Shown here one piece after another: positions 1-8,971 of a DNA stretch of 64,000 bases; position 1 is the first letter of the stretch, and every line of letters starts with the position of its first letter. The stretch is from NCBI GenBank assembly GCA_023150895.1, contig JAKLJY010000015.1:1-64000 (forward strand). The letters run 5' to 3'. Below the pieces are notes generated by a model. The model saw only the letters and a program-made list of their open reading frames with translations. It did not search any database and was not told the origin of the DNA. The position numbers and the translations under genes are program-made. Origin of the DNA: Myxococcota bacterium. Its GTDB lineage: Bacteria > Myxococcota_A > Bradymonadia > UBA7976 > UBA1532.

Positions 1-120
1 TTCCCGAGCCAACTCGGCCAGAACTTCCAAGTGCTCTGCCGTCAGGATTCTCGGCCTGCCGACAGGCTTTTTCGCAATGGCTGGCGAACTCGAATCAGGT
101 TCAACTCGAATGTTGTCCAT
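1..120 (-). CDS. N-terminus of a putative DNA-binding/phage-type protein (partial)
   Basis: Only the first 40 codons lie in the window, read from an ATG at 118-120 and running off the left edge. The peptide has a polar start, then a KKPVGRPR basic stretch (AT-hook-like GRPR), then a helix beginning ILTAEHLEVLAEL. That layout resembles the N-termini of helix-turn-helix proteins such as phage terminase small subunits or transposase-associated proteins, but 40 residues cannot fix the family. The upstream stretch (about 120-175) is much more AT-rich than the rest of the window, which would fit recent acquisition on a mobile element. The partial gene is clear as an open frame; its identity is a guess. 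Confidence 0.45.
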   Translation of the reverse strand, partial: MDNIRVEPDSSSPAIAKKPVGRPRILTAEHLEVLAELARE

Positions 121-180
121 GGCGGCCTCTGTTTTTCAGAGATTGCCGCGAAGTTTATATTATGTCAACACCCTCTCAGA
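121..180 (-). promoter_or_regulatory. AT-rich promoter-like region for the leftmost gene
   Basis: Read on the minus strand, this leader contains TTGACA followed directly by an AT-rich TAATATAAAC stretch, then a small hairpin (CTCTG-TTTTT-CAGAG, 127-141) just before the ATG. TTGACA is a perfect -35 box, but no good -10 sits 17 bases downstream, so exact promoter boxes are uncertain. The rest of the gap up to 361 is GC-rich and shows no convincing gene. Confidence 0.35.
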
Positions 181-361
181 GCCTGACGGGAATTCGGACG
201 CCGACGCGAGCGTGGTCGAGCCGCCCGCCCCGCAAGGCGCGGAGTGCACAACCGCTCGTGGCTGTACCCGAGGTACCGCCCAAGCGGTTGGGGGTCCCCG
301 CAACGCGGCGGGGCGGGATGGATCGACCCGCGGAGCCGGCGGGCGAATCTCTGTCGGGCTC

Positions 362-2524
362 TCAGCGCTTCTGCAGGTTGAGGCCGCCCGTGAAGGCGTA
401 GCTGACGTAGTCGTCGAACGCGTACACGATGATGCCGAAGGGCTTGTCCCCCCGGATGCGGTGGCCCCCGTCGCCCAGGGTGATGTGTTTGTAGACCCGG
501 GTGGTACCCGGGACGGCTTCGGCGCCGGCGAGGTCGACGGGCTGCCCGTCGAGTTCGAGCGCGGTGTCGGCGTCGGCGACCACCGTCAGCCAGTCGTTTT
601 CGTAGGTGCCCGGCACCAGGAACGCGTAGTCGTCGCGATACTGGAGATCCGGCGGCAGCATGAAGATGGCCGGGTCACCCGCATGCGCGCCGAACTGCGC
701 GCCGGGCGCGGCAGCCTCCTGCGCGACGACGATGCCGAGCACCTGAATGAGATTGTCGGCTTCGAGGGAGACGCTGCGCTGCGTCCCGAACTCGCAGTAG
801 CCGTTTTCGCCGAGCACCAGCGTCTGGCCGTCCGGCTCGAGGAAGTCGCGGCAGTTCGGCACGCCTGCAAAACCGGGGGCGACGGCCCCGAGGTCGGCGA
901 ACGGAACGCTCAGGGTGATGCGGTTGCCGGCCGTCGTGCTGAGGATCTTCCAGAAGACGACGTCCGTCCGCGCGGGGTTGCGCTGCCGGAACGCCAGCGG
1001 CGTGAGCACGTACTGGCGGCCGAGCGTGCCGGCCGGGAAGATGGCCTCCTCGACGTGATCGCAGGCCGGCGTGGCCTCCGGGTAGAACGTACAGCGGTGA
1101 CTGGAGAAGACCCCCACCTCCGCCGTGCTGGTGATGACCGCGCCGCTGAAGTCCGGACCGGGCTGACCGAAGCCACCCCCCGTGCTCTGCAGGACGGCGA
1201 CCTCGTGCGCGTCGAGCGTCAGCGAGACGACACCACCGGCCTGCCGAACCCGGTTGCGTCGATCGGCGGCCACGCGTGCCCCGCGGGGCAGCGTGACGGT
1301 GACCTCGGTCGCATCCTTGGTGCCGACGATGGCCATCGCGGTCGGCTCGACGCCCCCGCCGAGCTGTGACGACCAGGCCGGCACGCCCAGGAACCGGTAG
1401 TCGGTGCCCAACGCCGACGCCGGAATGAGCAGGCTGGCGTCGTTGCTGTACGAGTAATTGCAGCAGAGCGGATTGAACTGGTACGCGGCGATGGGGCGGT
1501 CGGTCTGAATGCGGAATGCGAGCGCGCCGACCTGCGAGTTGTCGTCGTACTGTGTCACGCGGGGCAGAAGCAGCGTCGCGAGGCCACCGGGCGGCACCTC
1601 GAGGCCCTCGGCCGTCTCGACGCGTTCGGCCACGGCCCGACCGTCGGCGTCACGCACCTCGGACTGTACGGTCACGGGCTGGAAGCTCGGCTGATCGAAG
1701 CTCTGGGGCGGCGGCGGCGTGATGCTGACGCGCCCGACGAGCTGCGCAATGTCGCCGTTGGGTCCGCGCACCGTGAGGCGCGCCGTCTCCACCTCGTCCG
1801 GATTGACGAGGACGATGCCGATCGGGGCGTCCGGGGTCGTGCCGCCGAGCGCACTGAAGGCGGAGTTGGGCAGTTCGGCCGCCCAATAATCGCACCCCAG
1901 ATAGCTGCGGTTGAGCGCCGCGAGCGCGCAGGCCTGCGAGGCGCAGGTCCCGTTGGCGCAGACCTCGCCGGCCGCACAGTCGGCCTCGGGCGTCCAGCTC
2001 ACGCCCGGATTGCACACCGCGGGGGTGGTCTCCGAGATGCAGATGCGCTCCCCCGCGACACACTCCGCCGGGCTCGGCAGGCATCGGTCGGCGTAACAGG
2101 GCGCGCCGTCCGGGCAGACGTCGAGGCTCCATTGCCCGTCGTTGTTGCAGACCTCGAGCGTGCTTTCACCTTCCTGTACGCACCGCTGGCGGCCGGGCTC
2201 GCAGTCGCGCGCGACCATGCCGCCGGGCGGCGGTTGGTCCCCACCCGCGGCGCCGCCACCGCCCTCGCCCCCGATCGGGGTCGGCGAGCCACCGGCCGAG
2301 CCGCCGCTCGCGCCGCCGCCGGCGTTGCCGCCCTGCGTCCCGCCCGAGGTGATGATGGAAACGTCCGCCCCGGCGCTGCCGCCCGTCCCGGGGCCGGCAT
2401 CGATGGGCAGAACGGCGGTCTCACCACCGGCGTCGTCCTTGCAGCCCGTCGTCACCAGCGACGCGGTGACCATGAACAGCGCGCACAGCGAGTCGCGGCG
2501 CGGGCGAGAAGTGTATCGGGACAT
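362..2524 (-). CDS. IgGFc-binding-domain-like lipoprotein
   Basis: A 720-residue predicted lipoprotein. An N-terminal basic and hydrophobic segment ends in a lipobox-like TTGC (Cys28). It is followed by a Gly/Ala/Ser-rich linker (about 35-105), a Cys-rich region (about 108-195, many CxxG/CxNGTC spacings), and a long C-terminal part. The latter contains LLIPASALGTDYRF and AIVGTKDATEVTVTLP, typical of the IgGFc-binding N-terminal domain that is common in myxobacterial surface proteins. The start is supported by CAGGAG about 8 bases upstream. The likely location is outer membrane or cell surface; the ligand is unknown, and IgG binding should not be assumed. It lies 61 bases downstream of the 5'-nucleotidase gene on the same strand, with a GC hairpin between them. 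Confidence 0.8.
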   Translation of the reverse strand: MSRYTSRPRRDSLCALFMVTASLVTTGCKDDAGGETAVLPIDAGPGTGGSAGADVSIITSGGTQGGNAGGGASGGSAGGSPTPIGGEGGGGAAGGDQPPPGGMVARDCEPGRQRCVQEGESTLEVCNNDGQWSLDVCPDGAPCYADRCLPSPAECVAGERICISETTPAVCNPGVSWTPEADCAAGEVCANGTCASQACALAALNRSYLGCDYWAAELPNSAFSALGGTTPDAPIGIVLVNPDEVETARLTVRGPNGDIAQLVGRVSITPPPPQSFDQPSFQPVTVQSEVRDADGRAVAERVETAEGLEVPPGGLATLLLPRVTQYDDNSQVGALAFRIQTDRPIAAYQFNPLCCNYSYSNDASLLIPASALGTDYRFLGVPAWSSQLGGGVEPTAMAIVGTKDATEVTVTLPRGARVAADRRNRVRQAGGVVSLTLDAHEVAVLQSTGGGFGQPGPDFSGAVITSTAEVGVFSSHRCTFYPEATPACDHVEEAIFPAGTLGRQYVLTPLAFRQRNPARTDVVFWKILSTTAGNRITLSVPFADLGAVAPGFAGVPNCRDFLEPDGQTLVLGENGYCEFGTQRSVSLEADNLIQVLGIVVAQEAAAPGAQFGAHAGDPAIFMLPPDLQYRDDYAFLVPGTYENDWLTVVADADTALELDGQPVDLAGAEAVPGTTRVYKHITLGDGGHRIRGDKPFGIIVYAFDDYVSYAFTGGLNLQKR

Positions 2525-2535
2525 CGTGGGCTCCT

Positions 2536-2554
2536 GCCGGCCCCGTCGGCCGGC
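2536..2554 (-). repeat. GC-rich hairpin before the IgGFc-type lipoprotein gene
   Basis: A perfect 7-base inverted repeat, GCCGGCC (2536-2542) and GGCCGGC (2548-2554), with a five-base loop. It sits between the stop of the 5'-nucleotidase gene and the Shine-Dalgarno of the lipoprotein gene. No T-tract follows, so a classical terminator is not supported. It could be a weak attenuator or could affect ribosome access to the adjacent AGGAG. Confidence 0.4.
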
Positions 2555-2585
2555 CCTGGCATCACATGAGACGGTGCGTGCGGCC

Positions 2586-4100
2586 TCAGTAGCCCCGCTC
2601 GTGGGGCATGACCTCGCGAGGCGAACGGTAGTACTGCACCGGGGAGTAACTCAGGAAGTTGCTGACGCGGCTGGTGTAGACGTCGGCGTAGTCGCCGACC
2701 TGACCCCCGAAGAGACTGCGCTCGTTGCCCTCGCGGAAGAGGCGACCCCAGTAGGGATTGAACATGCGGTCGATGCGGCTCTCGAGCTCTTCGAGTTCGT
2801 CGAGCGTGCGGCGGGAAAGGTCGCGTTTGACGTCGAGTTCCGTCTTGGAGCGCTCGCGTGCAGCCTCGATGACGCGCGACTCCGGGCCCGTCAGGCCACC
2901 CGGGATGTCCGCCCAGCGGCCGAGGCTCTTGAGCAGCGTCAGATGGTAGTTGATGTCGTGATCGAGCCGGATGGCCATCTCTTCCAGCGCATCGACGCGC
3001 CGCATCCCCTCGCGGTGCTCGTGCGTCAGGCGCAGGGTGTCTTCCATCTCCTGAATGATCAGCGCGGTGCGCCAGGCGCTGTGCTTCTTGGAGCGGACGA
3101 TGTCGCCGTAGATGTGGTCGCCGACGTACAGAACCGAGTCCGGCGCGACGCCGGTCATGCGTTCGAAGTCGCGGACGTTGCCGCCTTCGTAGATCTTGCC
3201 TCGCTCGAGCGTCGTCGCCTCGCCGATGGCGTTGCCGTTGACGTCGAGTTCGATGAACGGGTTGGTGTCGATGAAAAACGACGGCTTGCGACCGCTGACC
3301 ACGATGTAGTCGAAGTAGTTGCGCCAGCTCTTGTAGAACGGCAGGGCCCCGTCGAGCAGGTAGCGCATCACGGCGTCGGTGTAGAACCACTCGCTGTTCG
3401 TCAGCAGAAACACCCGCTTGCCGGCGCTGCGCAGCTTGTGGAGCGTCGGCGGCAGGTCGGGATCGCGGTCGATGTAGGTCGGCACGTTGGCGGTGATGAC
3501 CGCCTTCATCGAGTTGTCGCGGTGCGCCTCGTCGATGCTCTCGCGGATGTCGTCGAAGAGCTGCCGATACGACCAGGGCAAGGTGCGGCCGGAGCCCTCC
3601 CAGTGCTCGATGATCCCGGCGAGGAGCGTCGCCTCCGGGAGGCTGAACAGCGTATCGACCCAGGCGAAGCGCGGGCTCGACAGCTTGATGGGCGTGCCCG
3701 CGTAGAGTTCGCGCCGGGTCTCGGGCGCGACGGCCTGGTAGCCGTGGTAACACCGCCCGACCTGTCGATGGGTGTCCATCTTGAAGATGTTGCCCGTCTC
3801 TTTGTCGACGGCGAGACCGCGGATGATGAAGGCGTGGTCGAGCCGCGCCTCGTGGATCTCCTGCGGATACCCCTTGTTCGCGATGAGCTTCGCGACGGTC
3901 ATCTGAATCGACAGGGCGTCCATGGCATGCTGGTGATACGGGGCCAGCGTGTAGTCCATGTCGAAACCGACCGTCTCGATGCGCGCCATGTTCAGATTCC
4001 GGTTCACGAAAATCTGGCGCGTCGGGTCGCGGGGAGCAGAGGGGCCGTAGATCTCGCCGAGATCGGGCGGGAGGGGCTGATACTTGGGAGCGTCGCTCAA
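2586..4100 (-). CDS. HAD-superfamily 5'-nucleotidase (cytosolic purine 5'-nucleotidase type)
   Basis: From a TTG at 4098-4100 this gives 504 residues, the usual size for HAD-IG family 5'-nucleotidases. The catalytic DMDYT motif (residues 47-51, DxDxT) is intact. Motif II is seen in LLTNSEWFYTD and motif IV in VLYVGDHIYGDI. The conserved RQIFVNRNLNM block precedes motif I and excludes a start at the internal ATG near 3989. The frame stays open further upstream, but that part runs over the divergent SpoIID gene and its promoter. There is no obvious Shine-Dalgarno, so the TTG is the best guess. Expected role: dephosphorylation of purine nucleoside monophosphates in the cytoplasm. The C-terminal third is helical and charged. 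Confidence 0.85.
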   Translation of the reverse strand: MSDAPKYQPLPPDLGEIYGPSAPRDPTRQIFVNRNLNMARIETVGFDMDYTLAPYHQHAMDALSIQMTVAKLIANKGYPQEIHEARLDHAFIIRGLAVDKETGNIFKMDTHRQVGRCYHGYQAVAPETRRELYAGTPIKLSSPRFAWVDTLFSLPEATLLAGIIEHWEGSGRTLPWSYRQLFDDIRESIDEAHRDNSMKAVITANVPTYIDRDPDLPPTLHKLRSAGKRVFLLTNSEWFYTDAVMRYLLDGALPFYKSWRNYFDYIVVSGRKPSFFIDTNPFIELDVNGNAIGEATTLERGKIYEGGNVRDFERMTGVAPDSVLYVGDHIYGDIVRSKKHSAWRTALIIQEMEDTLRLTHEHREGMRRVDALEEMAIRLDHDINYHLTLLKSLGRWADIPGGLTGPESRVIEAARERSKTELDVKRDLSRRTLDELEELESRIDRMFNPYWGRLFREGNERSLFGGQVGDYADVYTSRVSNFLSYSPVQYYRSPREVMPHERGY

Positions 4101-4118
4101 AGCAGGGCGTACCCGGGG

Positions 4119-4147
4119 TTGTTCCGTTGGCCCGCGGACTCTAACAT
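4119..4147 (+). promoter_or_regulatory. Candidate promoter for the SpoIID/LytB gene (divergent region)
   Basis: TTGTTC (4119-4124), a 17-base spacer and TAACAT (4142-4147) form a sigma70-like pair about 54 bases before the GTG at 4201. On the opposite strand the same TAACAT overlaps TGTTAG, with TTGTTT 16 bases upstream (4163-4168). A back-to-back promoter for the 5'-nucleotidase gene is therefore possible. Confidence 0.4.
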
Positions 4148-4200
4148 GCTCGGGGCATTCGTAAACAAGGCTGCCATGCGGCCCGGCTCCGGGGATTTCC

Positions 4201-5889
4201 GTGTCGTTCCGGTCGTTTTTGCTCTCCTCGACGCTCTCGTGCCTCGCCTTCGCCCTCGCGGCCGGCCCGGCGACGGGTCGCAGCAAGGCCCCCGCGCTGG
4301 AGATGTCGCGCAAGGACCGCCTCGCCGTGCTGTATTCGAACCAGGTCATCTTCGATCGCTCCGGAGAGCCGCTCGTCAGCGTCCGCGTCACCGAGGGGCA
4401 GGCACAGGTCCGTTTCCGCAGTGGCGGCCCCCTCACGATGCTGCCCGCCGCCGACGATGGAGCCCGCGTTCGCGCCCCGGCCGGCACGGGCTGGACGGTC
4501 ACGGTCGAAGACGCGCGCCGCGGCCGTGAGCAATTCTGGGTCGTGGTCGAGCGCCTGCCCGCGGGCGAGCTCGCCGCCGCCGCCGCGAGCCGGAAACGCT
4601 GGCAGGACGAGGGTCACAAGGTCGCGGTCTTCGAAGGCGGGGCGCTCATCGGCATCGCCGGTCGAACCCTGGACACGCGCTCTCTGAGCATCGTCGTGGA
4701 TCCGAAGCCGACCCGCGCCGAGGCCGAGGCGGCCGCAGAGGCGCTCGAAGCGAAGGTCAGCATCCTCGGCGAGGTGGTGGCCGAGTCCGTCGAGCGCCCC
4801 GGGGGCTGGATCGTCGCCCGCGAGGACAAGAGCGGCGTCGAAGTCCGGGCCCGCGACCTCCTCTGGCTCTCGCCCGCGGAGGGACAGACGATCAACGTCG
4901 CCGACGTCGAGTTCGGGCGGGGCACCGCGCGACCGGGCAAAGCCGACCGCCGGTATGCCGGCGACCTGTATCTGGCGCTCGGCAACGACGGATTGCTCGC
5001 CGTCGTCAACGTGGCGAGCGCGGAGACGCTGCTCGAGGGCACCGTCCCGAGCGAGATCCCGGCCTCGTCTCCCGAGGCGGCGCTGGAGGCGCAGGCCATC
5101 GCCGCCCGCGGCCAGCTCCTCGCGAAGGTCGGGACTCGCCACCGCAGCGATCCGTACCTCCTCTGCGCGGACACCCACTGCCAGGTCTACGGCGGCGAGA
5201 CGAAAGCGCACGCTCGCACGACGGCGGCCGTCCGCGCGACGCGCGGGTTGCTGCTCTTCGACGATCGCGGGCTCGTCGACACGGTCTACAGCAGCAACTG
5301 CGGGGGACACTCCGAGGCGTTCCAGCGCATGTGGGGCGGGACGCGCAACCCCACGCTGGAGGGGGTCGTCGACGCGCCGCCCGGGGCCGCGACCCCGAGC
5401 CCGGTCGGCCCGGACGAAGCCGCCGTCGCCCACCACATCGATCATCCCCCCACGGGCGCGTACTGCGCCGTCACCGGACGGGAGCGGGGCGTCTTCCGGT
5501 GGCGCGTGACGCGCACCGGGGCCGAGGTCGACGCCGCGGTGAACCGACTGCACGCCGTGGGCGAAGTCCATTCGCTGCGGGTCGTGGAGCGGGGCCGCAG
5601 CGGCCGCGCCCTCGCGGTGGAGTACGTGGGGACGACGGGCCGCCACACCGTCACCGGCGAGTACGCGAACCGCAAGCTCCTCGGGCATCTGAAGAGCGGG
5701 CTCTGGGTCGTCGAGCGGGACGGCGTGCCCGGCCGGGCCCCCGCCACCTGGACGTTCCGGGGCGGCGGTTTCGGTCACGGCGTCGGCATGTGCCAGCACG
5801 GCGCGATCGGGCAGGCCCTGGAGCGCCGTCCGCATGCCGAGATTCTGCGGACGTACTACCCGGGCAGCCGGCTGGAGAAGGCCTGGTGA
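4201..5889 (+). CDS. SpoIID/LytB domain protein (peptidoglycan lytic transglycosylase-like)
   Basis: A 562-residue exported protein starting at GTG with a signal peptide (SFLLSSTLSCLAFALAAG). The SpoIID hallmarks are present: SSNCGGHSE (364-372) and GFGHGVGMCQHGA (523-535). SpoIID acts on denuded glycan strands; LytB-type relatives modify cell-wall amidase activity. In a Gram-negative background the enzyme is presumably periplasmic and processes peptidoglycan. The N-terminal 250 residues are not recognised, and one stretch resembles SPOR-like alternation. The stop overlaps the GTG of the next gene (GTGA), so the two are translationally coupled. Confidence 0.88.
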   Translation: MSFRSFLLSSTLSCLAFALAAGPATGRSKAPALEMSRKDRLAVLYSNQVIFDRSGEPLVSVRVTEGQAQVRFRSGGPLTMLPAADDGARVRAPAGTGWTVTVEDARRGREQFWVVVERLPAGELAAAAASRKRWQDEGHKVAVFEGGALIGIAGRTLDTRSLSIVVDPKPTRAEAEAAAEALEAKVSILGEVVAESVERPGGWIVAREDKSGVEVRARDLLWLSPAEGQTINVADVEFGRGTARPGKADRRYAGDLYLALGNDGLLAVVNVASAETLLEGTVPSEIPASSPEAALEAQAIAARGQLLAKVGTRHRSDPYLLCADTHCQVYGGETKAHARTTAAVRATRGLLLFDDRGLVDTVYSSNCGGHSEAFQRMWGGTRNPTLEGVVDAPPGAATPSPVGPDEAAVAHHIDHPPTGAYCAVTGRERGVFRWRVTRTGAEVDAAVNRLHAVGEVHSLRVVERGRSGRALAVEYVGTTGRHTVTGEYANRKLLGHLKSGLWVVERDGVPGRAPATWTFRGGGFGHGVGMCQHGAIGQALERRPHAEILRTYYPGSRLEKAW

Positions 5890-6893
5890 CGCCGGCATCG
5901 CCCGAGCCGACGATCCTGACGCCGACGGGTGACGCGCTCGACGGGGCGGCCCGGGCGCTGCGCGCCGGTCGACTCGTGGCCTTCCCCACCGAGACGGTCT
6001 ACGGGCTCGGGGCCGACGCGACCGACGATGCCGCCGTCGTCCGCATCTACGCGTTGAAGCGGCGACCCCGGTTCAACCCCCTCATCGCCCACGTCGCCGA
6101 CGCCGACGCCGCTCGCAGCCTGGTCGAGGTCGACGCACGCGCCGCGTCGCTGATGGCGCGCTTCTGGCCCGGGCCGCTGACGCTCGTGCTGCCCCGCCGC
6201 CCGGAGTGTCCGGTGAGCCTGCTGGCGGCGGACGGGCTCCCGACGCTGGCCGTGCGGCAACCCGCTCATCCGGTGGCGCTTGCGCTGCTGCGCGCCTTCG
6301 GTGGGCCCCTCGTGGCGCCGAGCGCCAATCGCTCGGGGCGGGTCAGCCCGACGACGGCGGCGCATGTGGCGGCGGAGTTCGGCGGCACGCCGTTGGCCAT
6401 CCTCGACGGCGGGCCATGTGCCATCGGGGTCGAGTCCACGGTCGTCGATCTCTCGGGCCCCGTCGCGACGCTCCTTCGCCCCGGCGCGGTGACCCGCGAC
6501 GCGCTCGTCGCCTGCATCGGCCGCCTCGATGCGCCGACGGCGACCGATCGCCCGCGCTCGCCCGGGCAGCTCGAGAGCCACTACGCGCCGAGCCTGCCGG
6601 TCCGCCTCGATGCCACGGCCGCCCGCCCCGGGGAGGCCCTGCTCGCGTTCGGCCCCGTCGACACCGCCGGCTACTCCGAGGTGTTCTGGCTGAGCCGCGA
6701 CGGTCATCCGGGCGAGGCGGCCGCGCGGCTCTTCGCCGGCCTGCGCGCCCTCGACCGGGACGCGTTCTGCGCCATCGCCGTCTCTCCGATCCCGGAGACC
6801 GGCCTCGGCGAGGCCCTCAACGACCGCCTGCGGCGGGCAGCCGCCGATCGCGAGCGCGAATCGCCGGGCGTTCCGGCGGGGGGCGTGATATGA
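5886..6893 (+). CDS. tsaC: L-threonylcarbamoyladenylate synthase (Sua5 type)
   Basis: 335 residues starting at a GTG that overlaps the upstream stop. The YrdC fold is clear: FPTETVYGLG (33-42), KRRPRFNPL (58-66, the KxRP-type nucleotide-binding motif) and APSANRSG. The extra C-terminal region opens with SPGQLESHYAP, the conserved linker of Sua5, so this is the longer Sua5 form rather than the short TsaC. It makes threonylcarbamoyl-AMP from Thr, bicarbonate and ATP, the first step of t6A37 in ANN-decoding tRNAs, in the cytoplasm. The rest of the t6A pathway is not in the window. Confidence 0.93.
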   Translation: MTPASPEPTILTPTGDALDGAARALRAGRLVAFPTETVYGLGADATDDAAVVRIYALKRRPRFNPLIAHVADADAARSLVEVDARAASLMARFWPGPLTLVLPRRPECPVSLLAADGLPTLAVRQPAHPVALALLRAFGGPLVAPSANRSGRVSPTTAAHVAAEFGGTPLAILDGGPCAIGVESTVVDLSGPVATLLRPGAVTRDALVACIGRLDAPTATDRPRSPGQLESHYAPSLPVRLDATAARPGEALLAFGPVDTAGYSEVFWLSRDGHPGEAAARLFAGLRALDRDAFCAIAVSPIPETGLGEALNDRLRRAAADRERESPGVPAGGVI

Positions 6894-6928
6894 GCCCGAT
6901 TCTGCGTGGCGGCGAACGGAGGCGAGGG

Positions 6929-7279
6929 ATGAGCGACTTCGAGTTCGACATCGACCGCGAGACGGTCCGGCTCGATGGAGAGTGGCTGTCGGCCGCGGAC
7001 CTCACGGAGCGCATCCGGACGAAGATCCAGGCCGGCGACTTCCGCGTCTCCCGCCTGTCGTCGGCGCTCGAGGCGCTCGAGACTCTGCTCGCCCGCCTCG
7101 AATCCGTCGCCGTGCGGATCCCGCCCGAGGTCCTCGACACGTATCGCAAGATCGCGCACTTCGAAGAGGCGCCCGTCACGCAGGTCCTGCGACGGGCGCT
7201 GGTGCACTATCTGGCGACGGAAGAAGCCGCGACGCGCCTCTTCGAAGCCAACCGGACCCGGAGCGGCGGTTCGCCCTGA
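6929..7279 (+). CDS. Small hypothetical protein, 116 aa
   Basis: Starts at ATG 6929, with GGAGGCGAGGG directly upstream. An alternative ATG at 6890 overlaps the previous stop (ATGA) but has a poorer context. The protein is acidic at the N-terminus (SDFEFDIDRETVRLDGEW), then largely helical with leucine-rich spacing (LSSALEALETLLARLESVAV), ending SGGSP. No catalytic motif was recognised. It is probably cytoplasmic and co-transcribed with the Sua5-type gene. Its stop lies only 15 bases from the stop of the convergent histidine-kinase gene. Confidence 0.65.
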   Translation: MSDFEFDIDRETVRLDGEWLSAADLTERIRTKIQAGDFRVSRLSSALEALETLLARLESVAVRIPPEVLDTYRKIAHFEEAPVTQVLRRALVHYLATEEAATRLFEANRTRSGGSP

Positions 7280-7294
7280 CGCCGTGGCGCGCGG

Positions 7295-8914
7295 TCAGGG
7301 GCTGCGGCCGGTGACGCGGTCCCGGACGAGCGAGCTGAGCACCTGCGGATCGAAGGGCTTTTCGATGCGACTGTTCGGGACCCGGTCGAGAAAGTCGCGG
7401 CTGCGTGGGGTGAACGCGCCCCCCGACATGAAGACCACGCGGTCGATGACGTCCGGGCGGCCGGTCCGCAGGGCCTCGTAGAACTCGGGCCCCGACATCT
7501 CCGGCATCATCATGTCGCAGAGAATCACGTCGAAGCGGGCGCCTTGCAGGAGAAGCACCAGCGCGTCATCGCCGCGGGTGAGCACCGTGACGTCGTTCTC
7601 GCGCTGCAAGATGCGGCGACACACCGTGCCGACGGCCTCTTCGTCGTCGATGACGAGGACCTTGGCGCGGTTGCCCTGACCGACCGCGGGGTGCGATGCC
7701 GTCGTTCGTGGGGCGGGCGCGACGGCGCCGTCGGCGAGGGGCAGCCGCAACCGGAACGCCCGGGTTCGACCGGCGCCGGTCGTCTCATCGGCCGTCTCGA
7801 CCAGGGACCCCCCGAGTTCGGCCGCCATGGCGGCGCACATGCTGAGCGTCATGTCGCCGGACGCTTCGGCGATCCCCTCGTCGTCATCGCCCTCGACGAA
7901 CGTGGGGACCGCAAACGATGCGGCGCTCACCGCCACCGCGATCACGACGTCGTCTCCCTCGACGGCGGCCAGCAGACGCACATCCGCCGTCTCGGCCTGT
8001 CCGTCGGGGACACGCCGCGCACCCCACATCAGCAGCGACGCGACGAGCTGGCAGACGTCCGACTCCGTCCCCCGGACGGCGGGCAGGCGTCCGTAGGCGT
8101 GCGTGAGTCGGGCCCGCTGCAGAACGGCCACCGAGGCGAGCCGGCGCGCGCCATCCAGGGCGCGGACCGCGTCCGCGACGCCCGTCGACGACTGCCGCGG
8201 CTGGCCGAGCAGGCGAAGGTCACGGATCGTCAGGCGGATGCGGTCGACCGCCTCCCGCGCCGCCCGCACGGACTCGGTCATCTGAGCCGTCGCGTCCGGC
8301 AGCCGGACGAGCGCGGCGTCGTCGTCCCGCCCGGACGAGACGGCCCCGAGCGAGTCGAGTTCCTGATTGAGGAAGTCCAGGTGAGCGACGAGGGCGACGA
8401 GCGGATTGTTGACGTCGTGCGCGACGCTCGTCGCAAACCCCCGGACCGCCCCGGTGTGGGCACGGACGGCGAGCCGCAGGCGGTCGGCCGTCTGCCGACC
8501 CCGGTCCCTGAGGAGAACGAGCGCGCCGCGCCAAGCGCCCGTGGCCGTCCGAAGCGGCAGCGCAGTCAGCGTGAACAACCGGGCGGTGCCCTCCGGCGCC
8601 GCCAGGGCCACCTGCTCCTCGTCGATGGCCTCCTGTCGCTCCAGGCGGGCAAGCGGAGACGTGCCCGGCAAGAACGGCGTCGCCCCGTCCCCCGCCCGCA
8701 GGGTGGCGAGGAGACCGTGCAGCGTCCCGCCGCCGGCCGCGCGGATGACCTCGGCGGCTGCCGGGTTGCCCGCCAACACCTCGAGCCCGTTGCCGACGAA
8801 CATCACGGCCCAGCCCTGCGCGTCGAGCGCCCGGGCGAGCACGAGCTCGAGGTCGTCCACGTCGGTGAGATTCGGGGTCTCGCCCCGCCGAATTGGCCAG
8901 CTCAGCATGGTCAC
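7295..8914 (-). CDS. Hybrid histidine kinase with C-terminal receiver domain
   Basis: 539 residues with no membrane segment, so cytoplasmic. Residues about 22-135 form a PAS-like sensor (AVMFVGNGLEVLAGNPAAAEVI). The dimerisation/phosphoacceptor helix has HDVNNP with His166. The following HATPase region (about 250-395) is weak: the N-box is not evident and the G-boxes are poor, so ATP binding may be impaired. The C-terminal receiver (about 415-535) has IDDEE, phosphoacceptor Asp467 in CDMMMP, MSGG and a KPF lysine. It may therefore serve mainly as a phosphate sink or signal integrator. No cognate output gene is adjacent. Confidence 0.82.
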   Translation of the reverse strand: MTMLSWPIRRGETPNLTDVDDLELVLARALDAQGWAVMFVGNGLEVLAGNPAAAEVIRAAGGGTLHGLLATLRAGDGATPFLPGTSPLARLERQEAIDEEQVALAAPEGTARLFTLTALPLRTATGAWRGALVLLRDRGRQTADRLRLAVRAHTGAVRGFATSVAHDVNNPLVALVAHLDFLNQELDSLGAVSSGRDDDAALVRLPDATAQMTESVRAAREAVDRIRLTIRDLRLLGQPRQSSTGVADAVRALDGARRLASVAVLQRARLTHAYGRLPAVRGTESDVCQLVASLLMWGARRVPDGQAETADVRLLAAVEGDDVVIAVAVSAASFAVPTFVEGDDDEGIAEASGDMTLSMCAAMAAELGGSLVETADETTGAGRTRAFRLRLPLADGAVAPAPRTTASHPAVGQGNRAKVLVIDDEEAVGTVCRRILQRENDVTVLTRGDDALVLLLQGARFDVILCDMMMPEMSGPEFYEALRTGRPDVIDRVVFMSGGAFTPRSRDFLDRVPNSRIEKPFDPQVLSSLVRDRVTGRSP

Positions 8915-8971
8915 CCTATCGGCACGCCGGCGCCCCGACTCAACGGCGGGTGCGCGGCTTTTCGGTTGCGG

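Noticed and set aside
162-401. Possible 79-residue plus-strand gene near the left edge
   Set aside because: Pro/Arg-rich translation, no ribosome site, and it runs into the 3' end of the lipoprotein gene.
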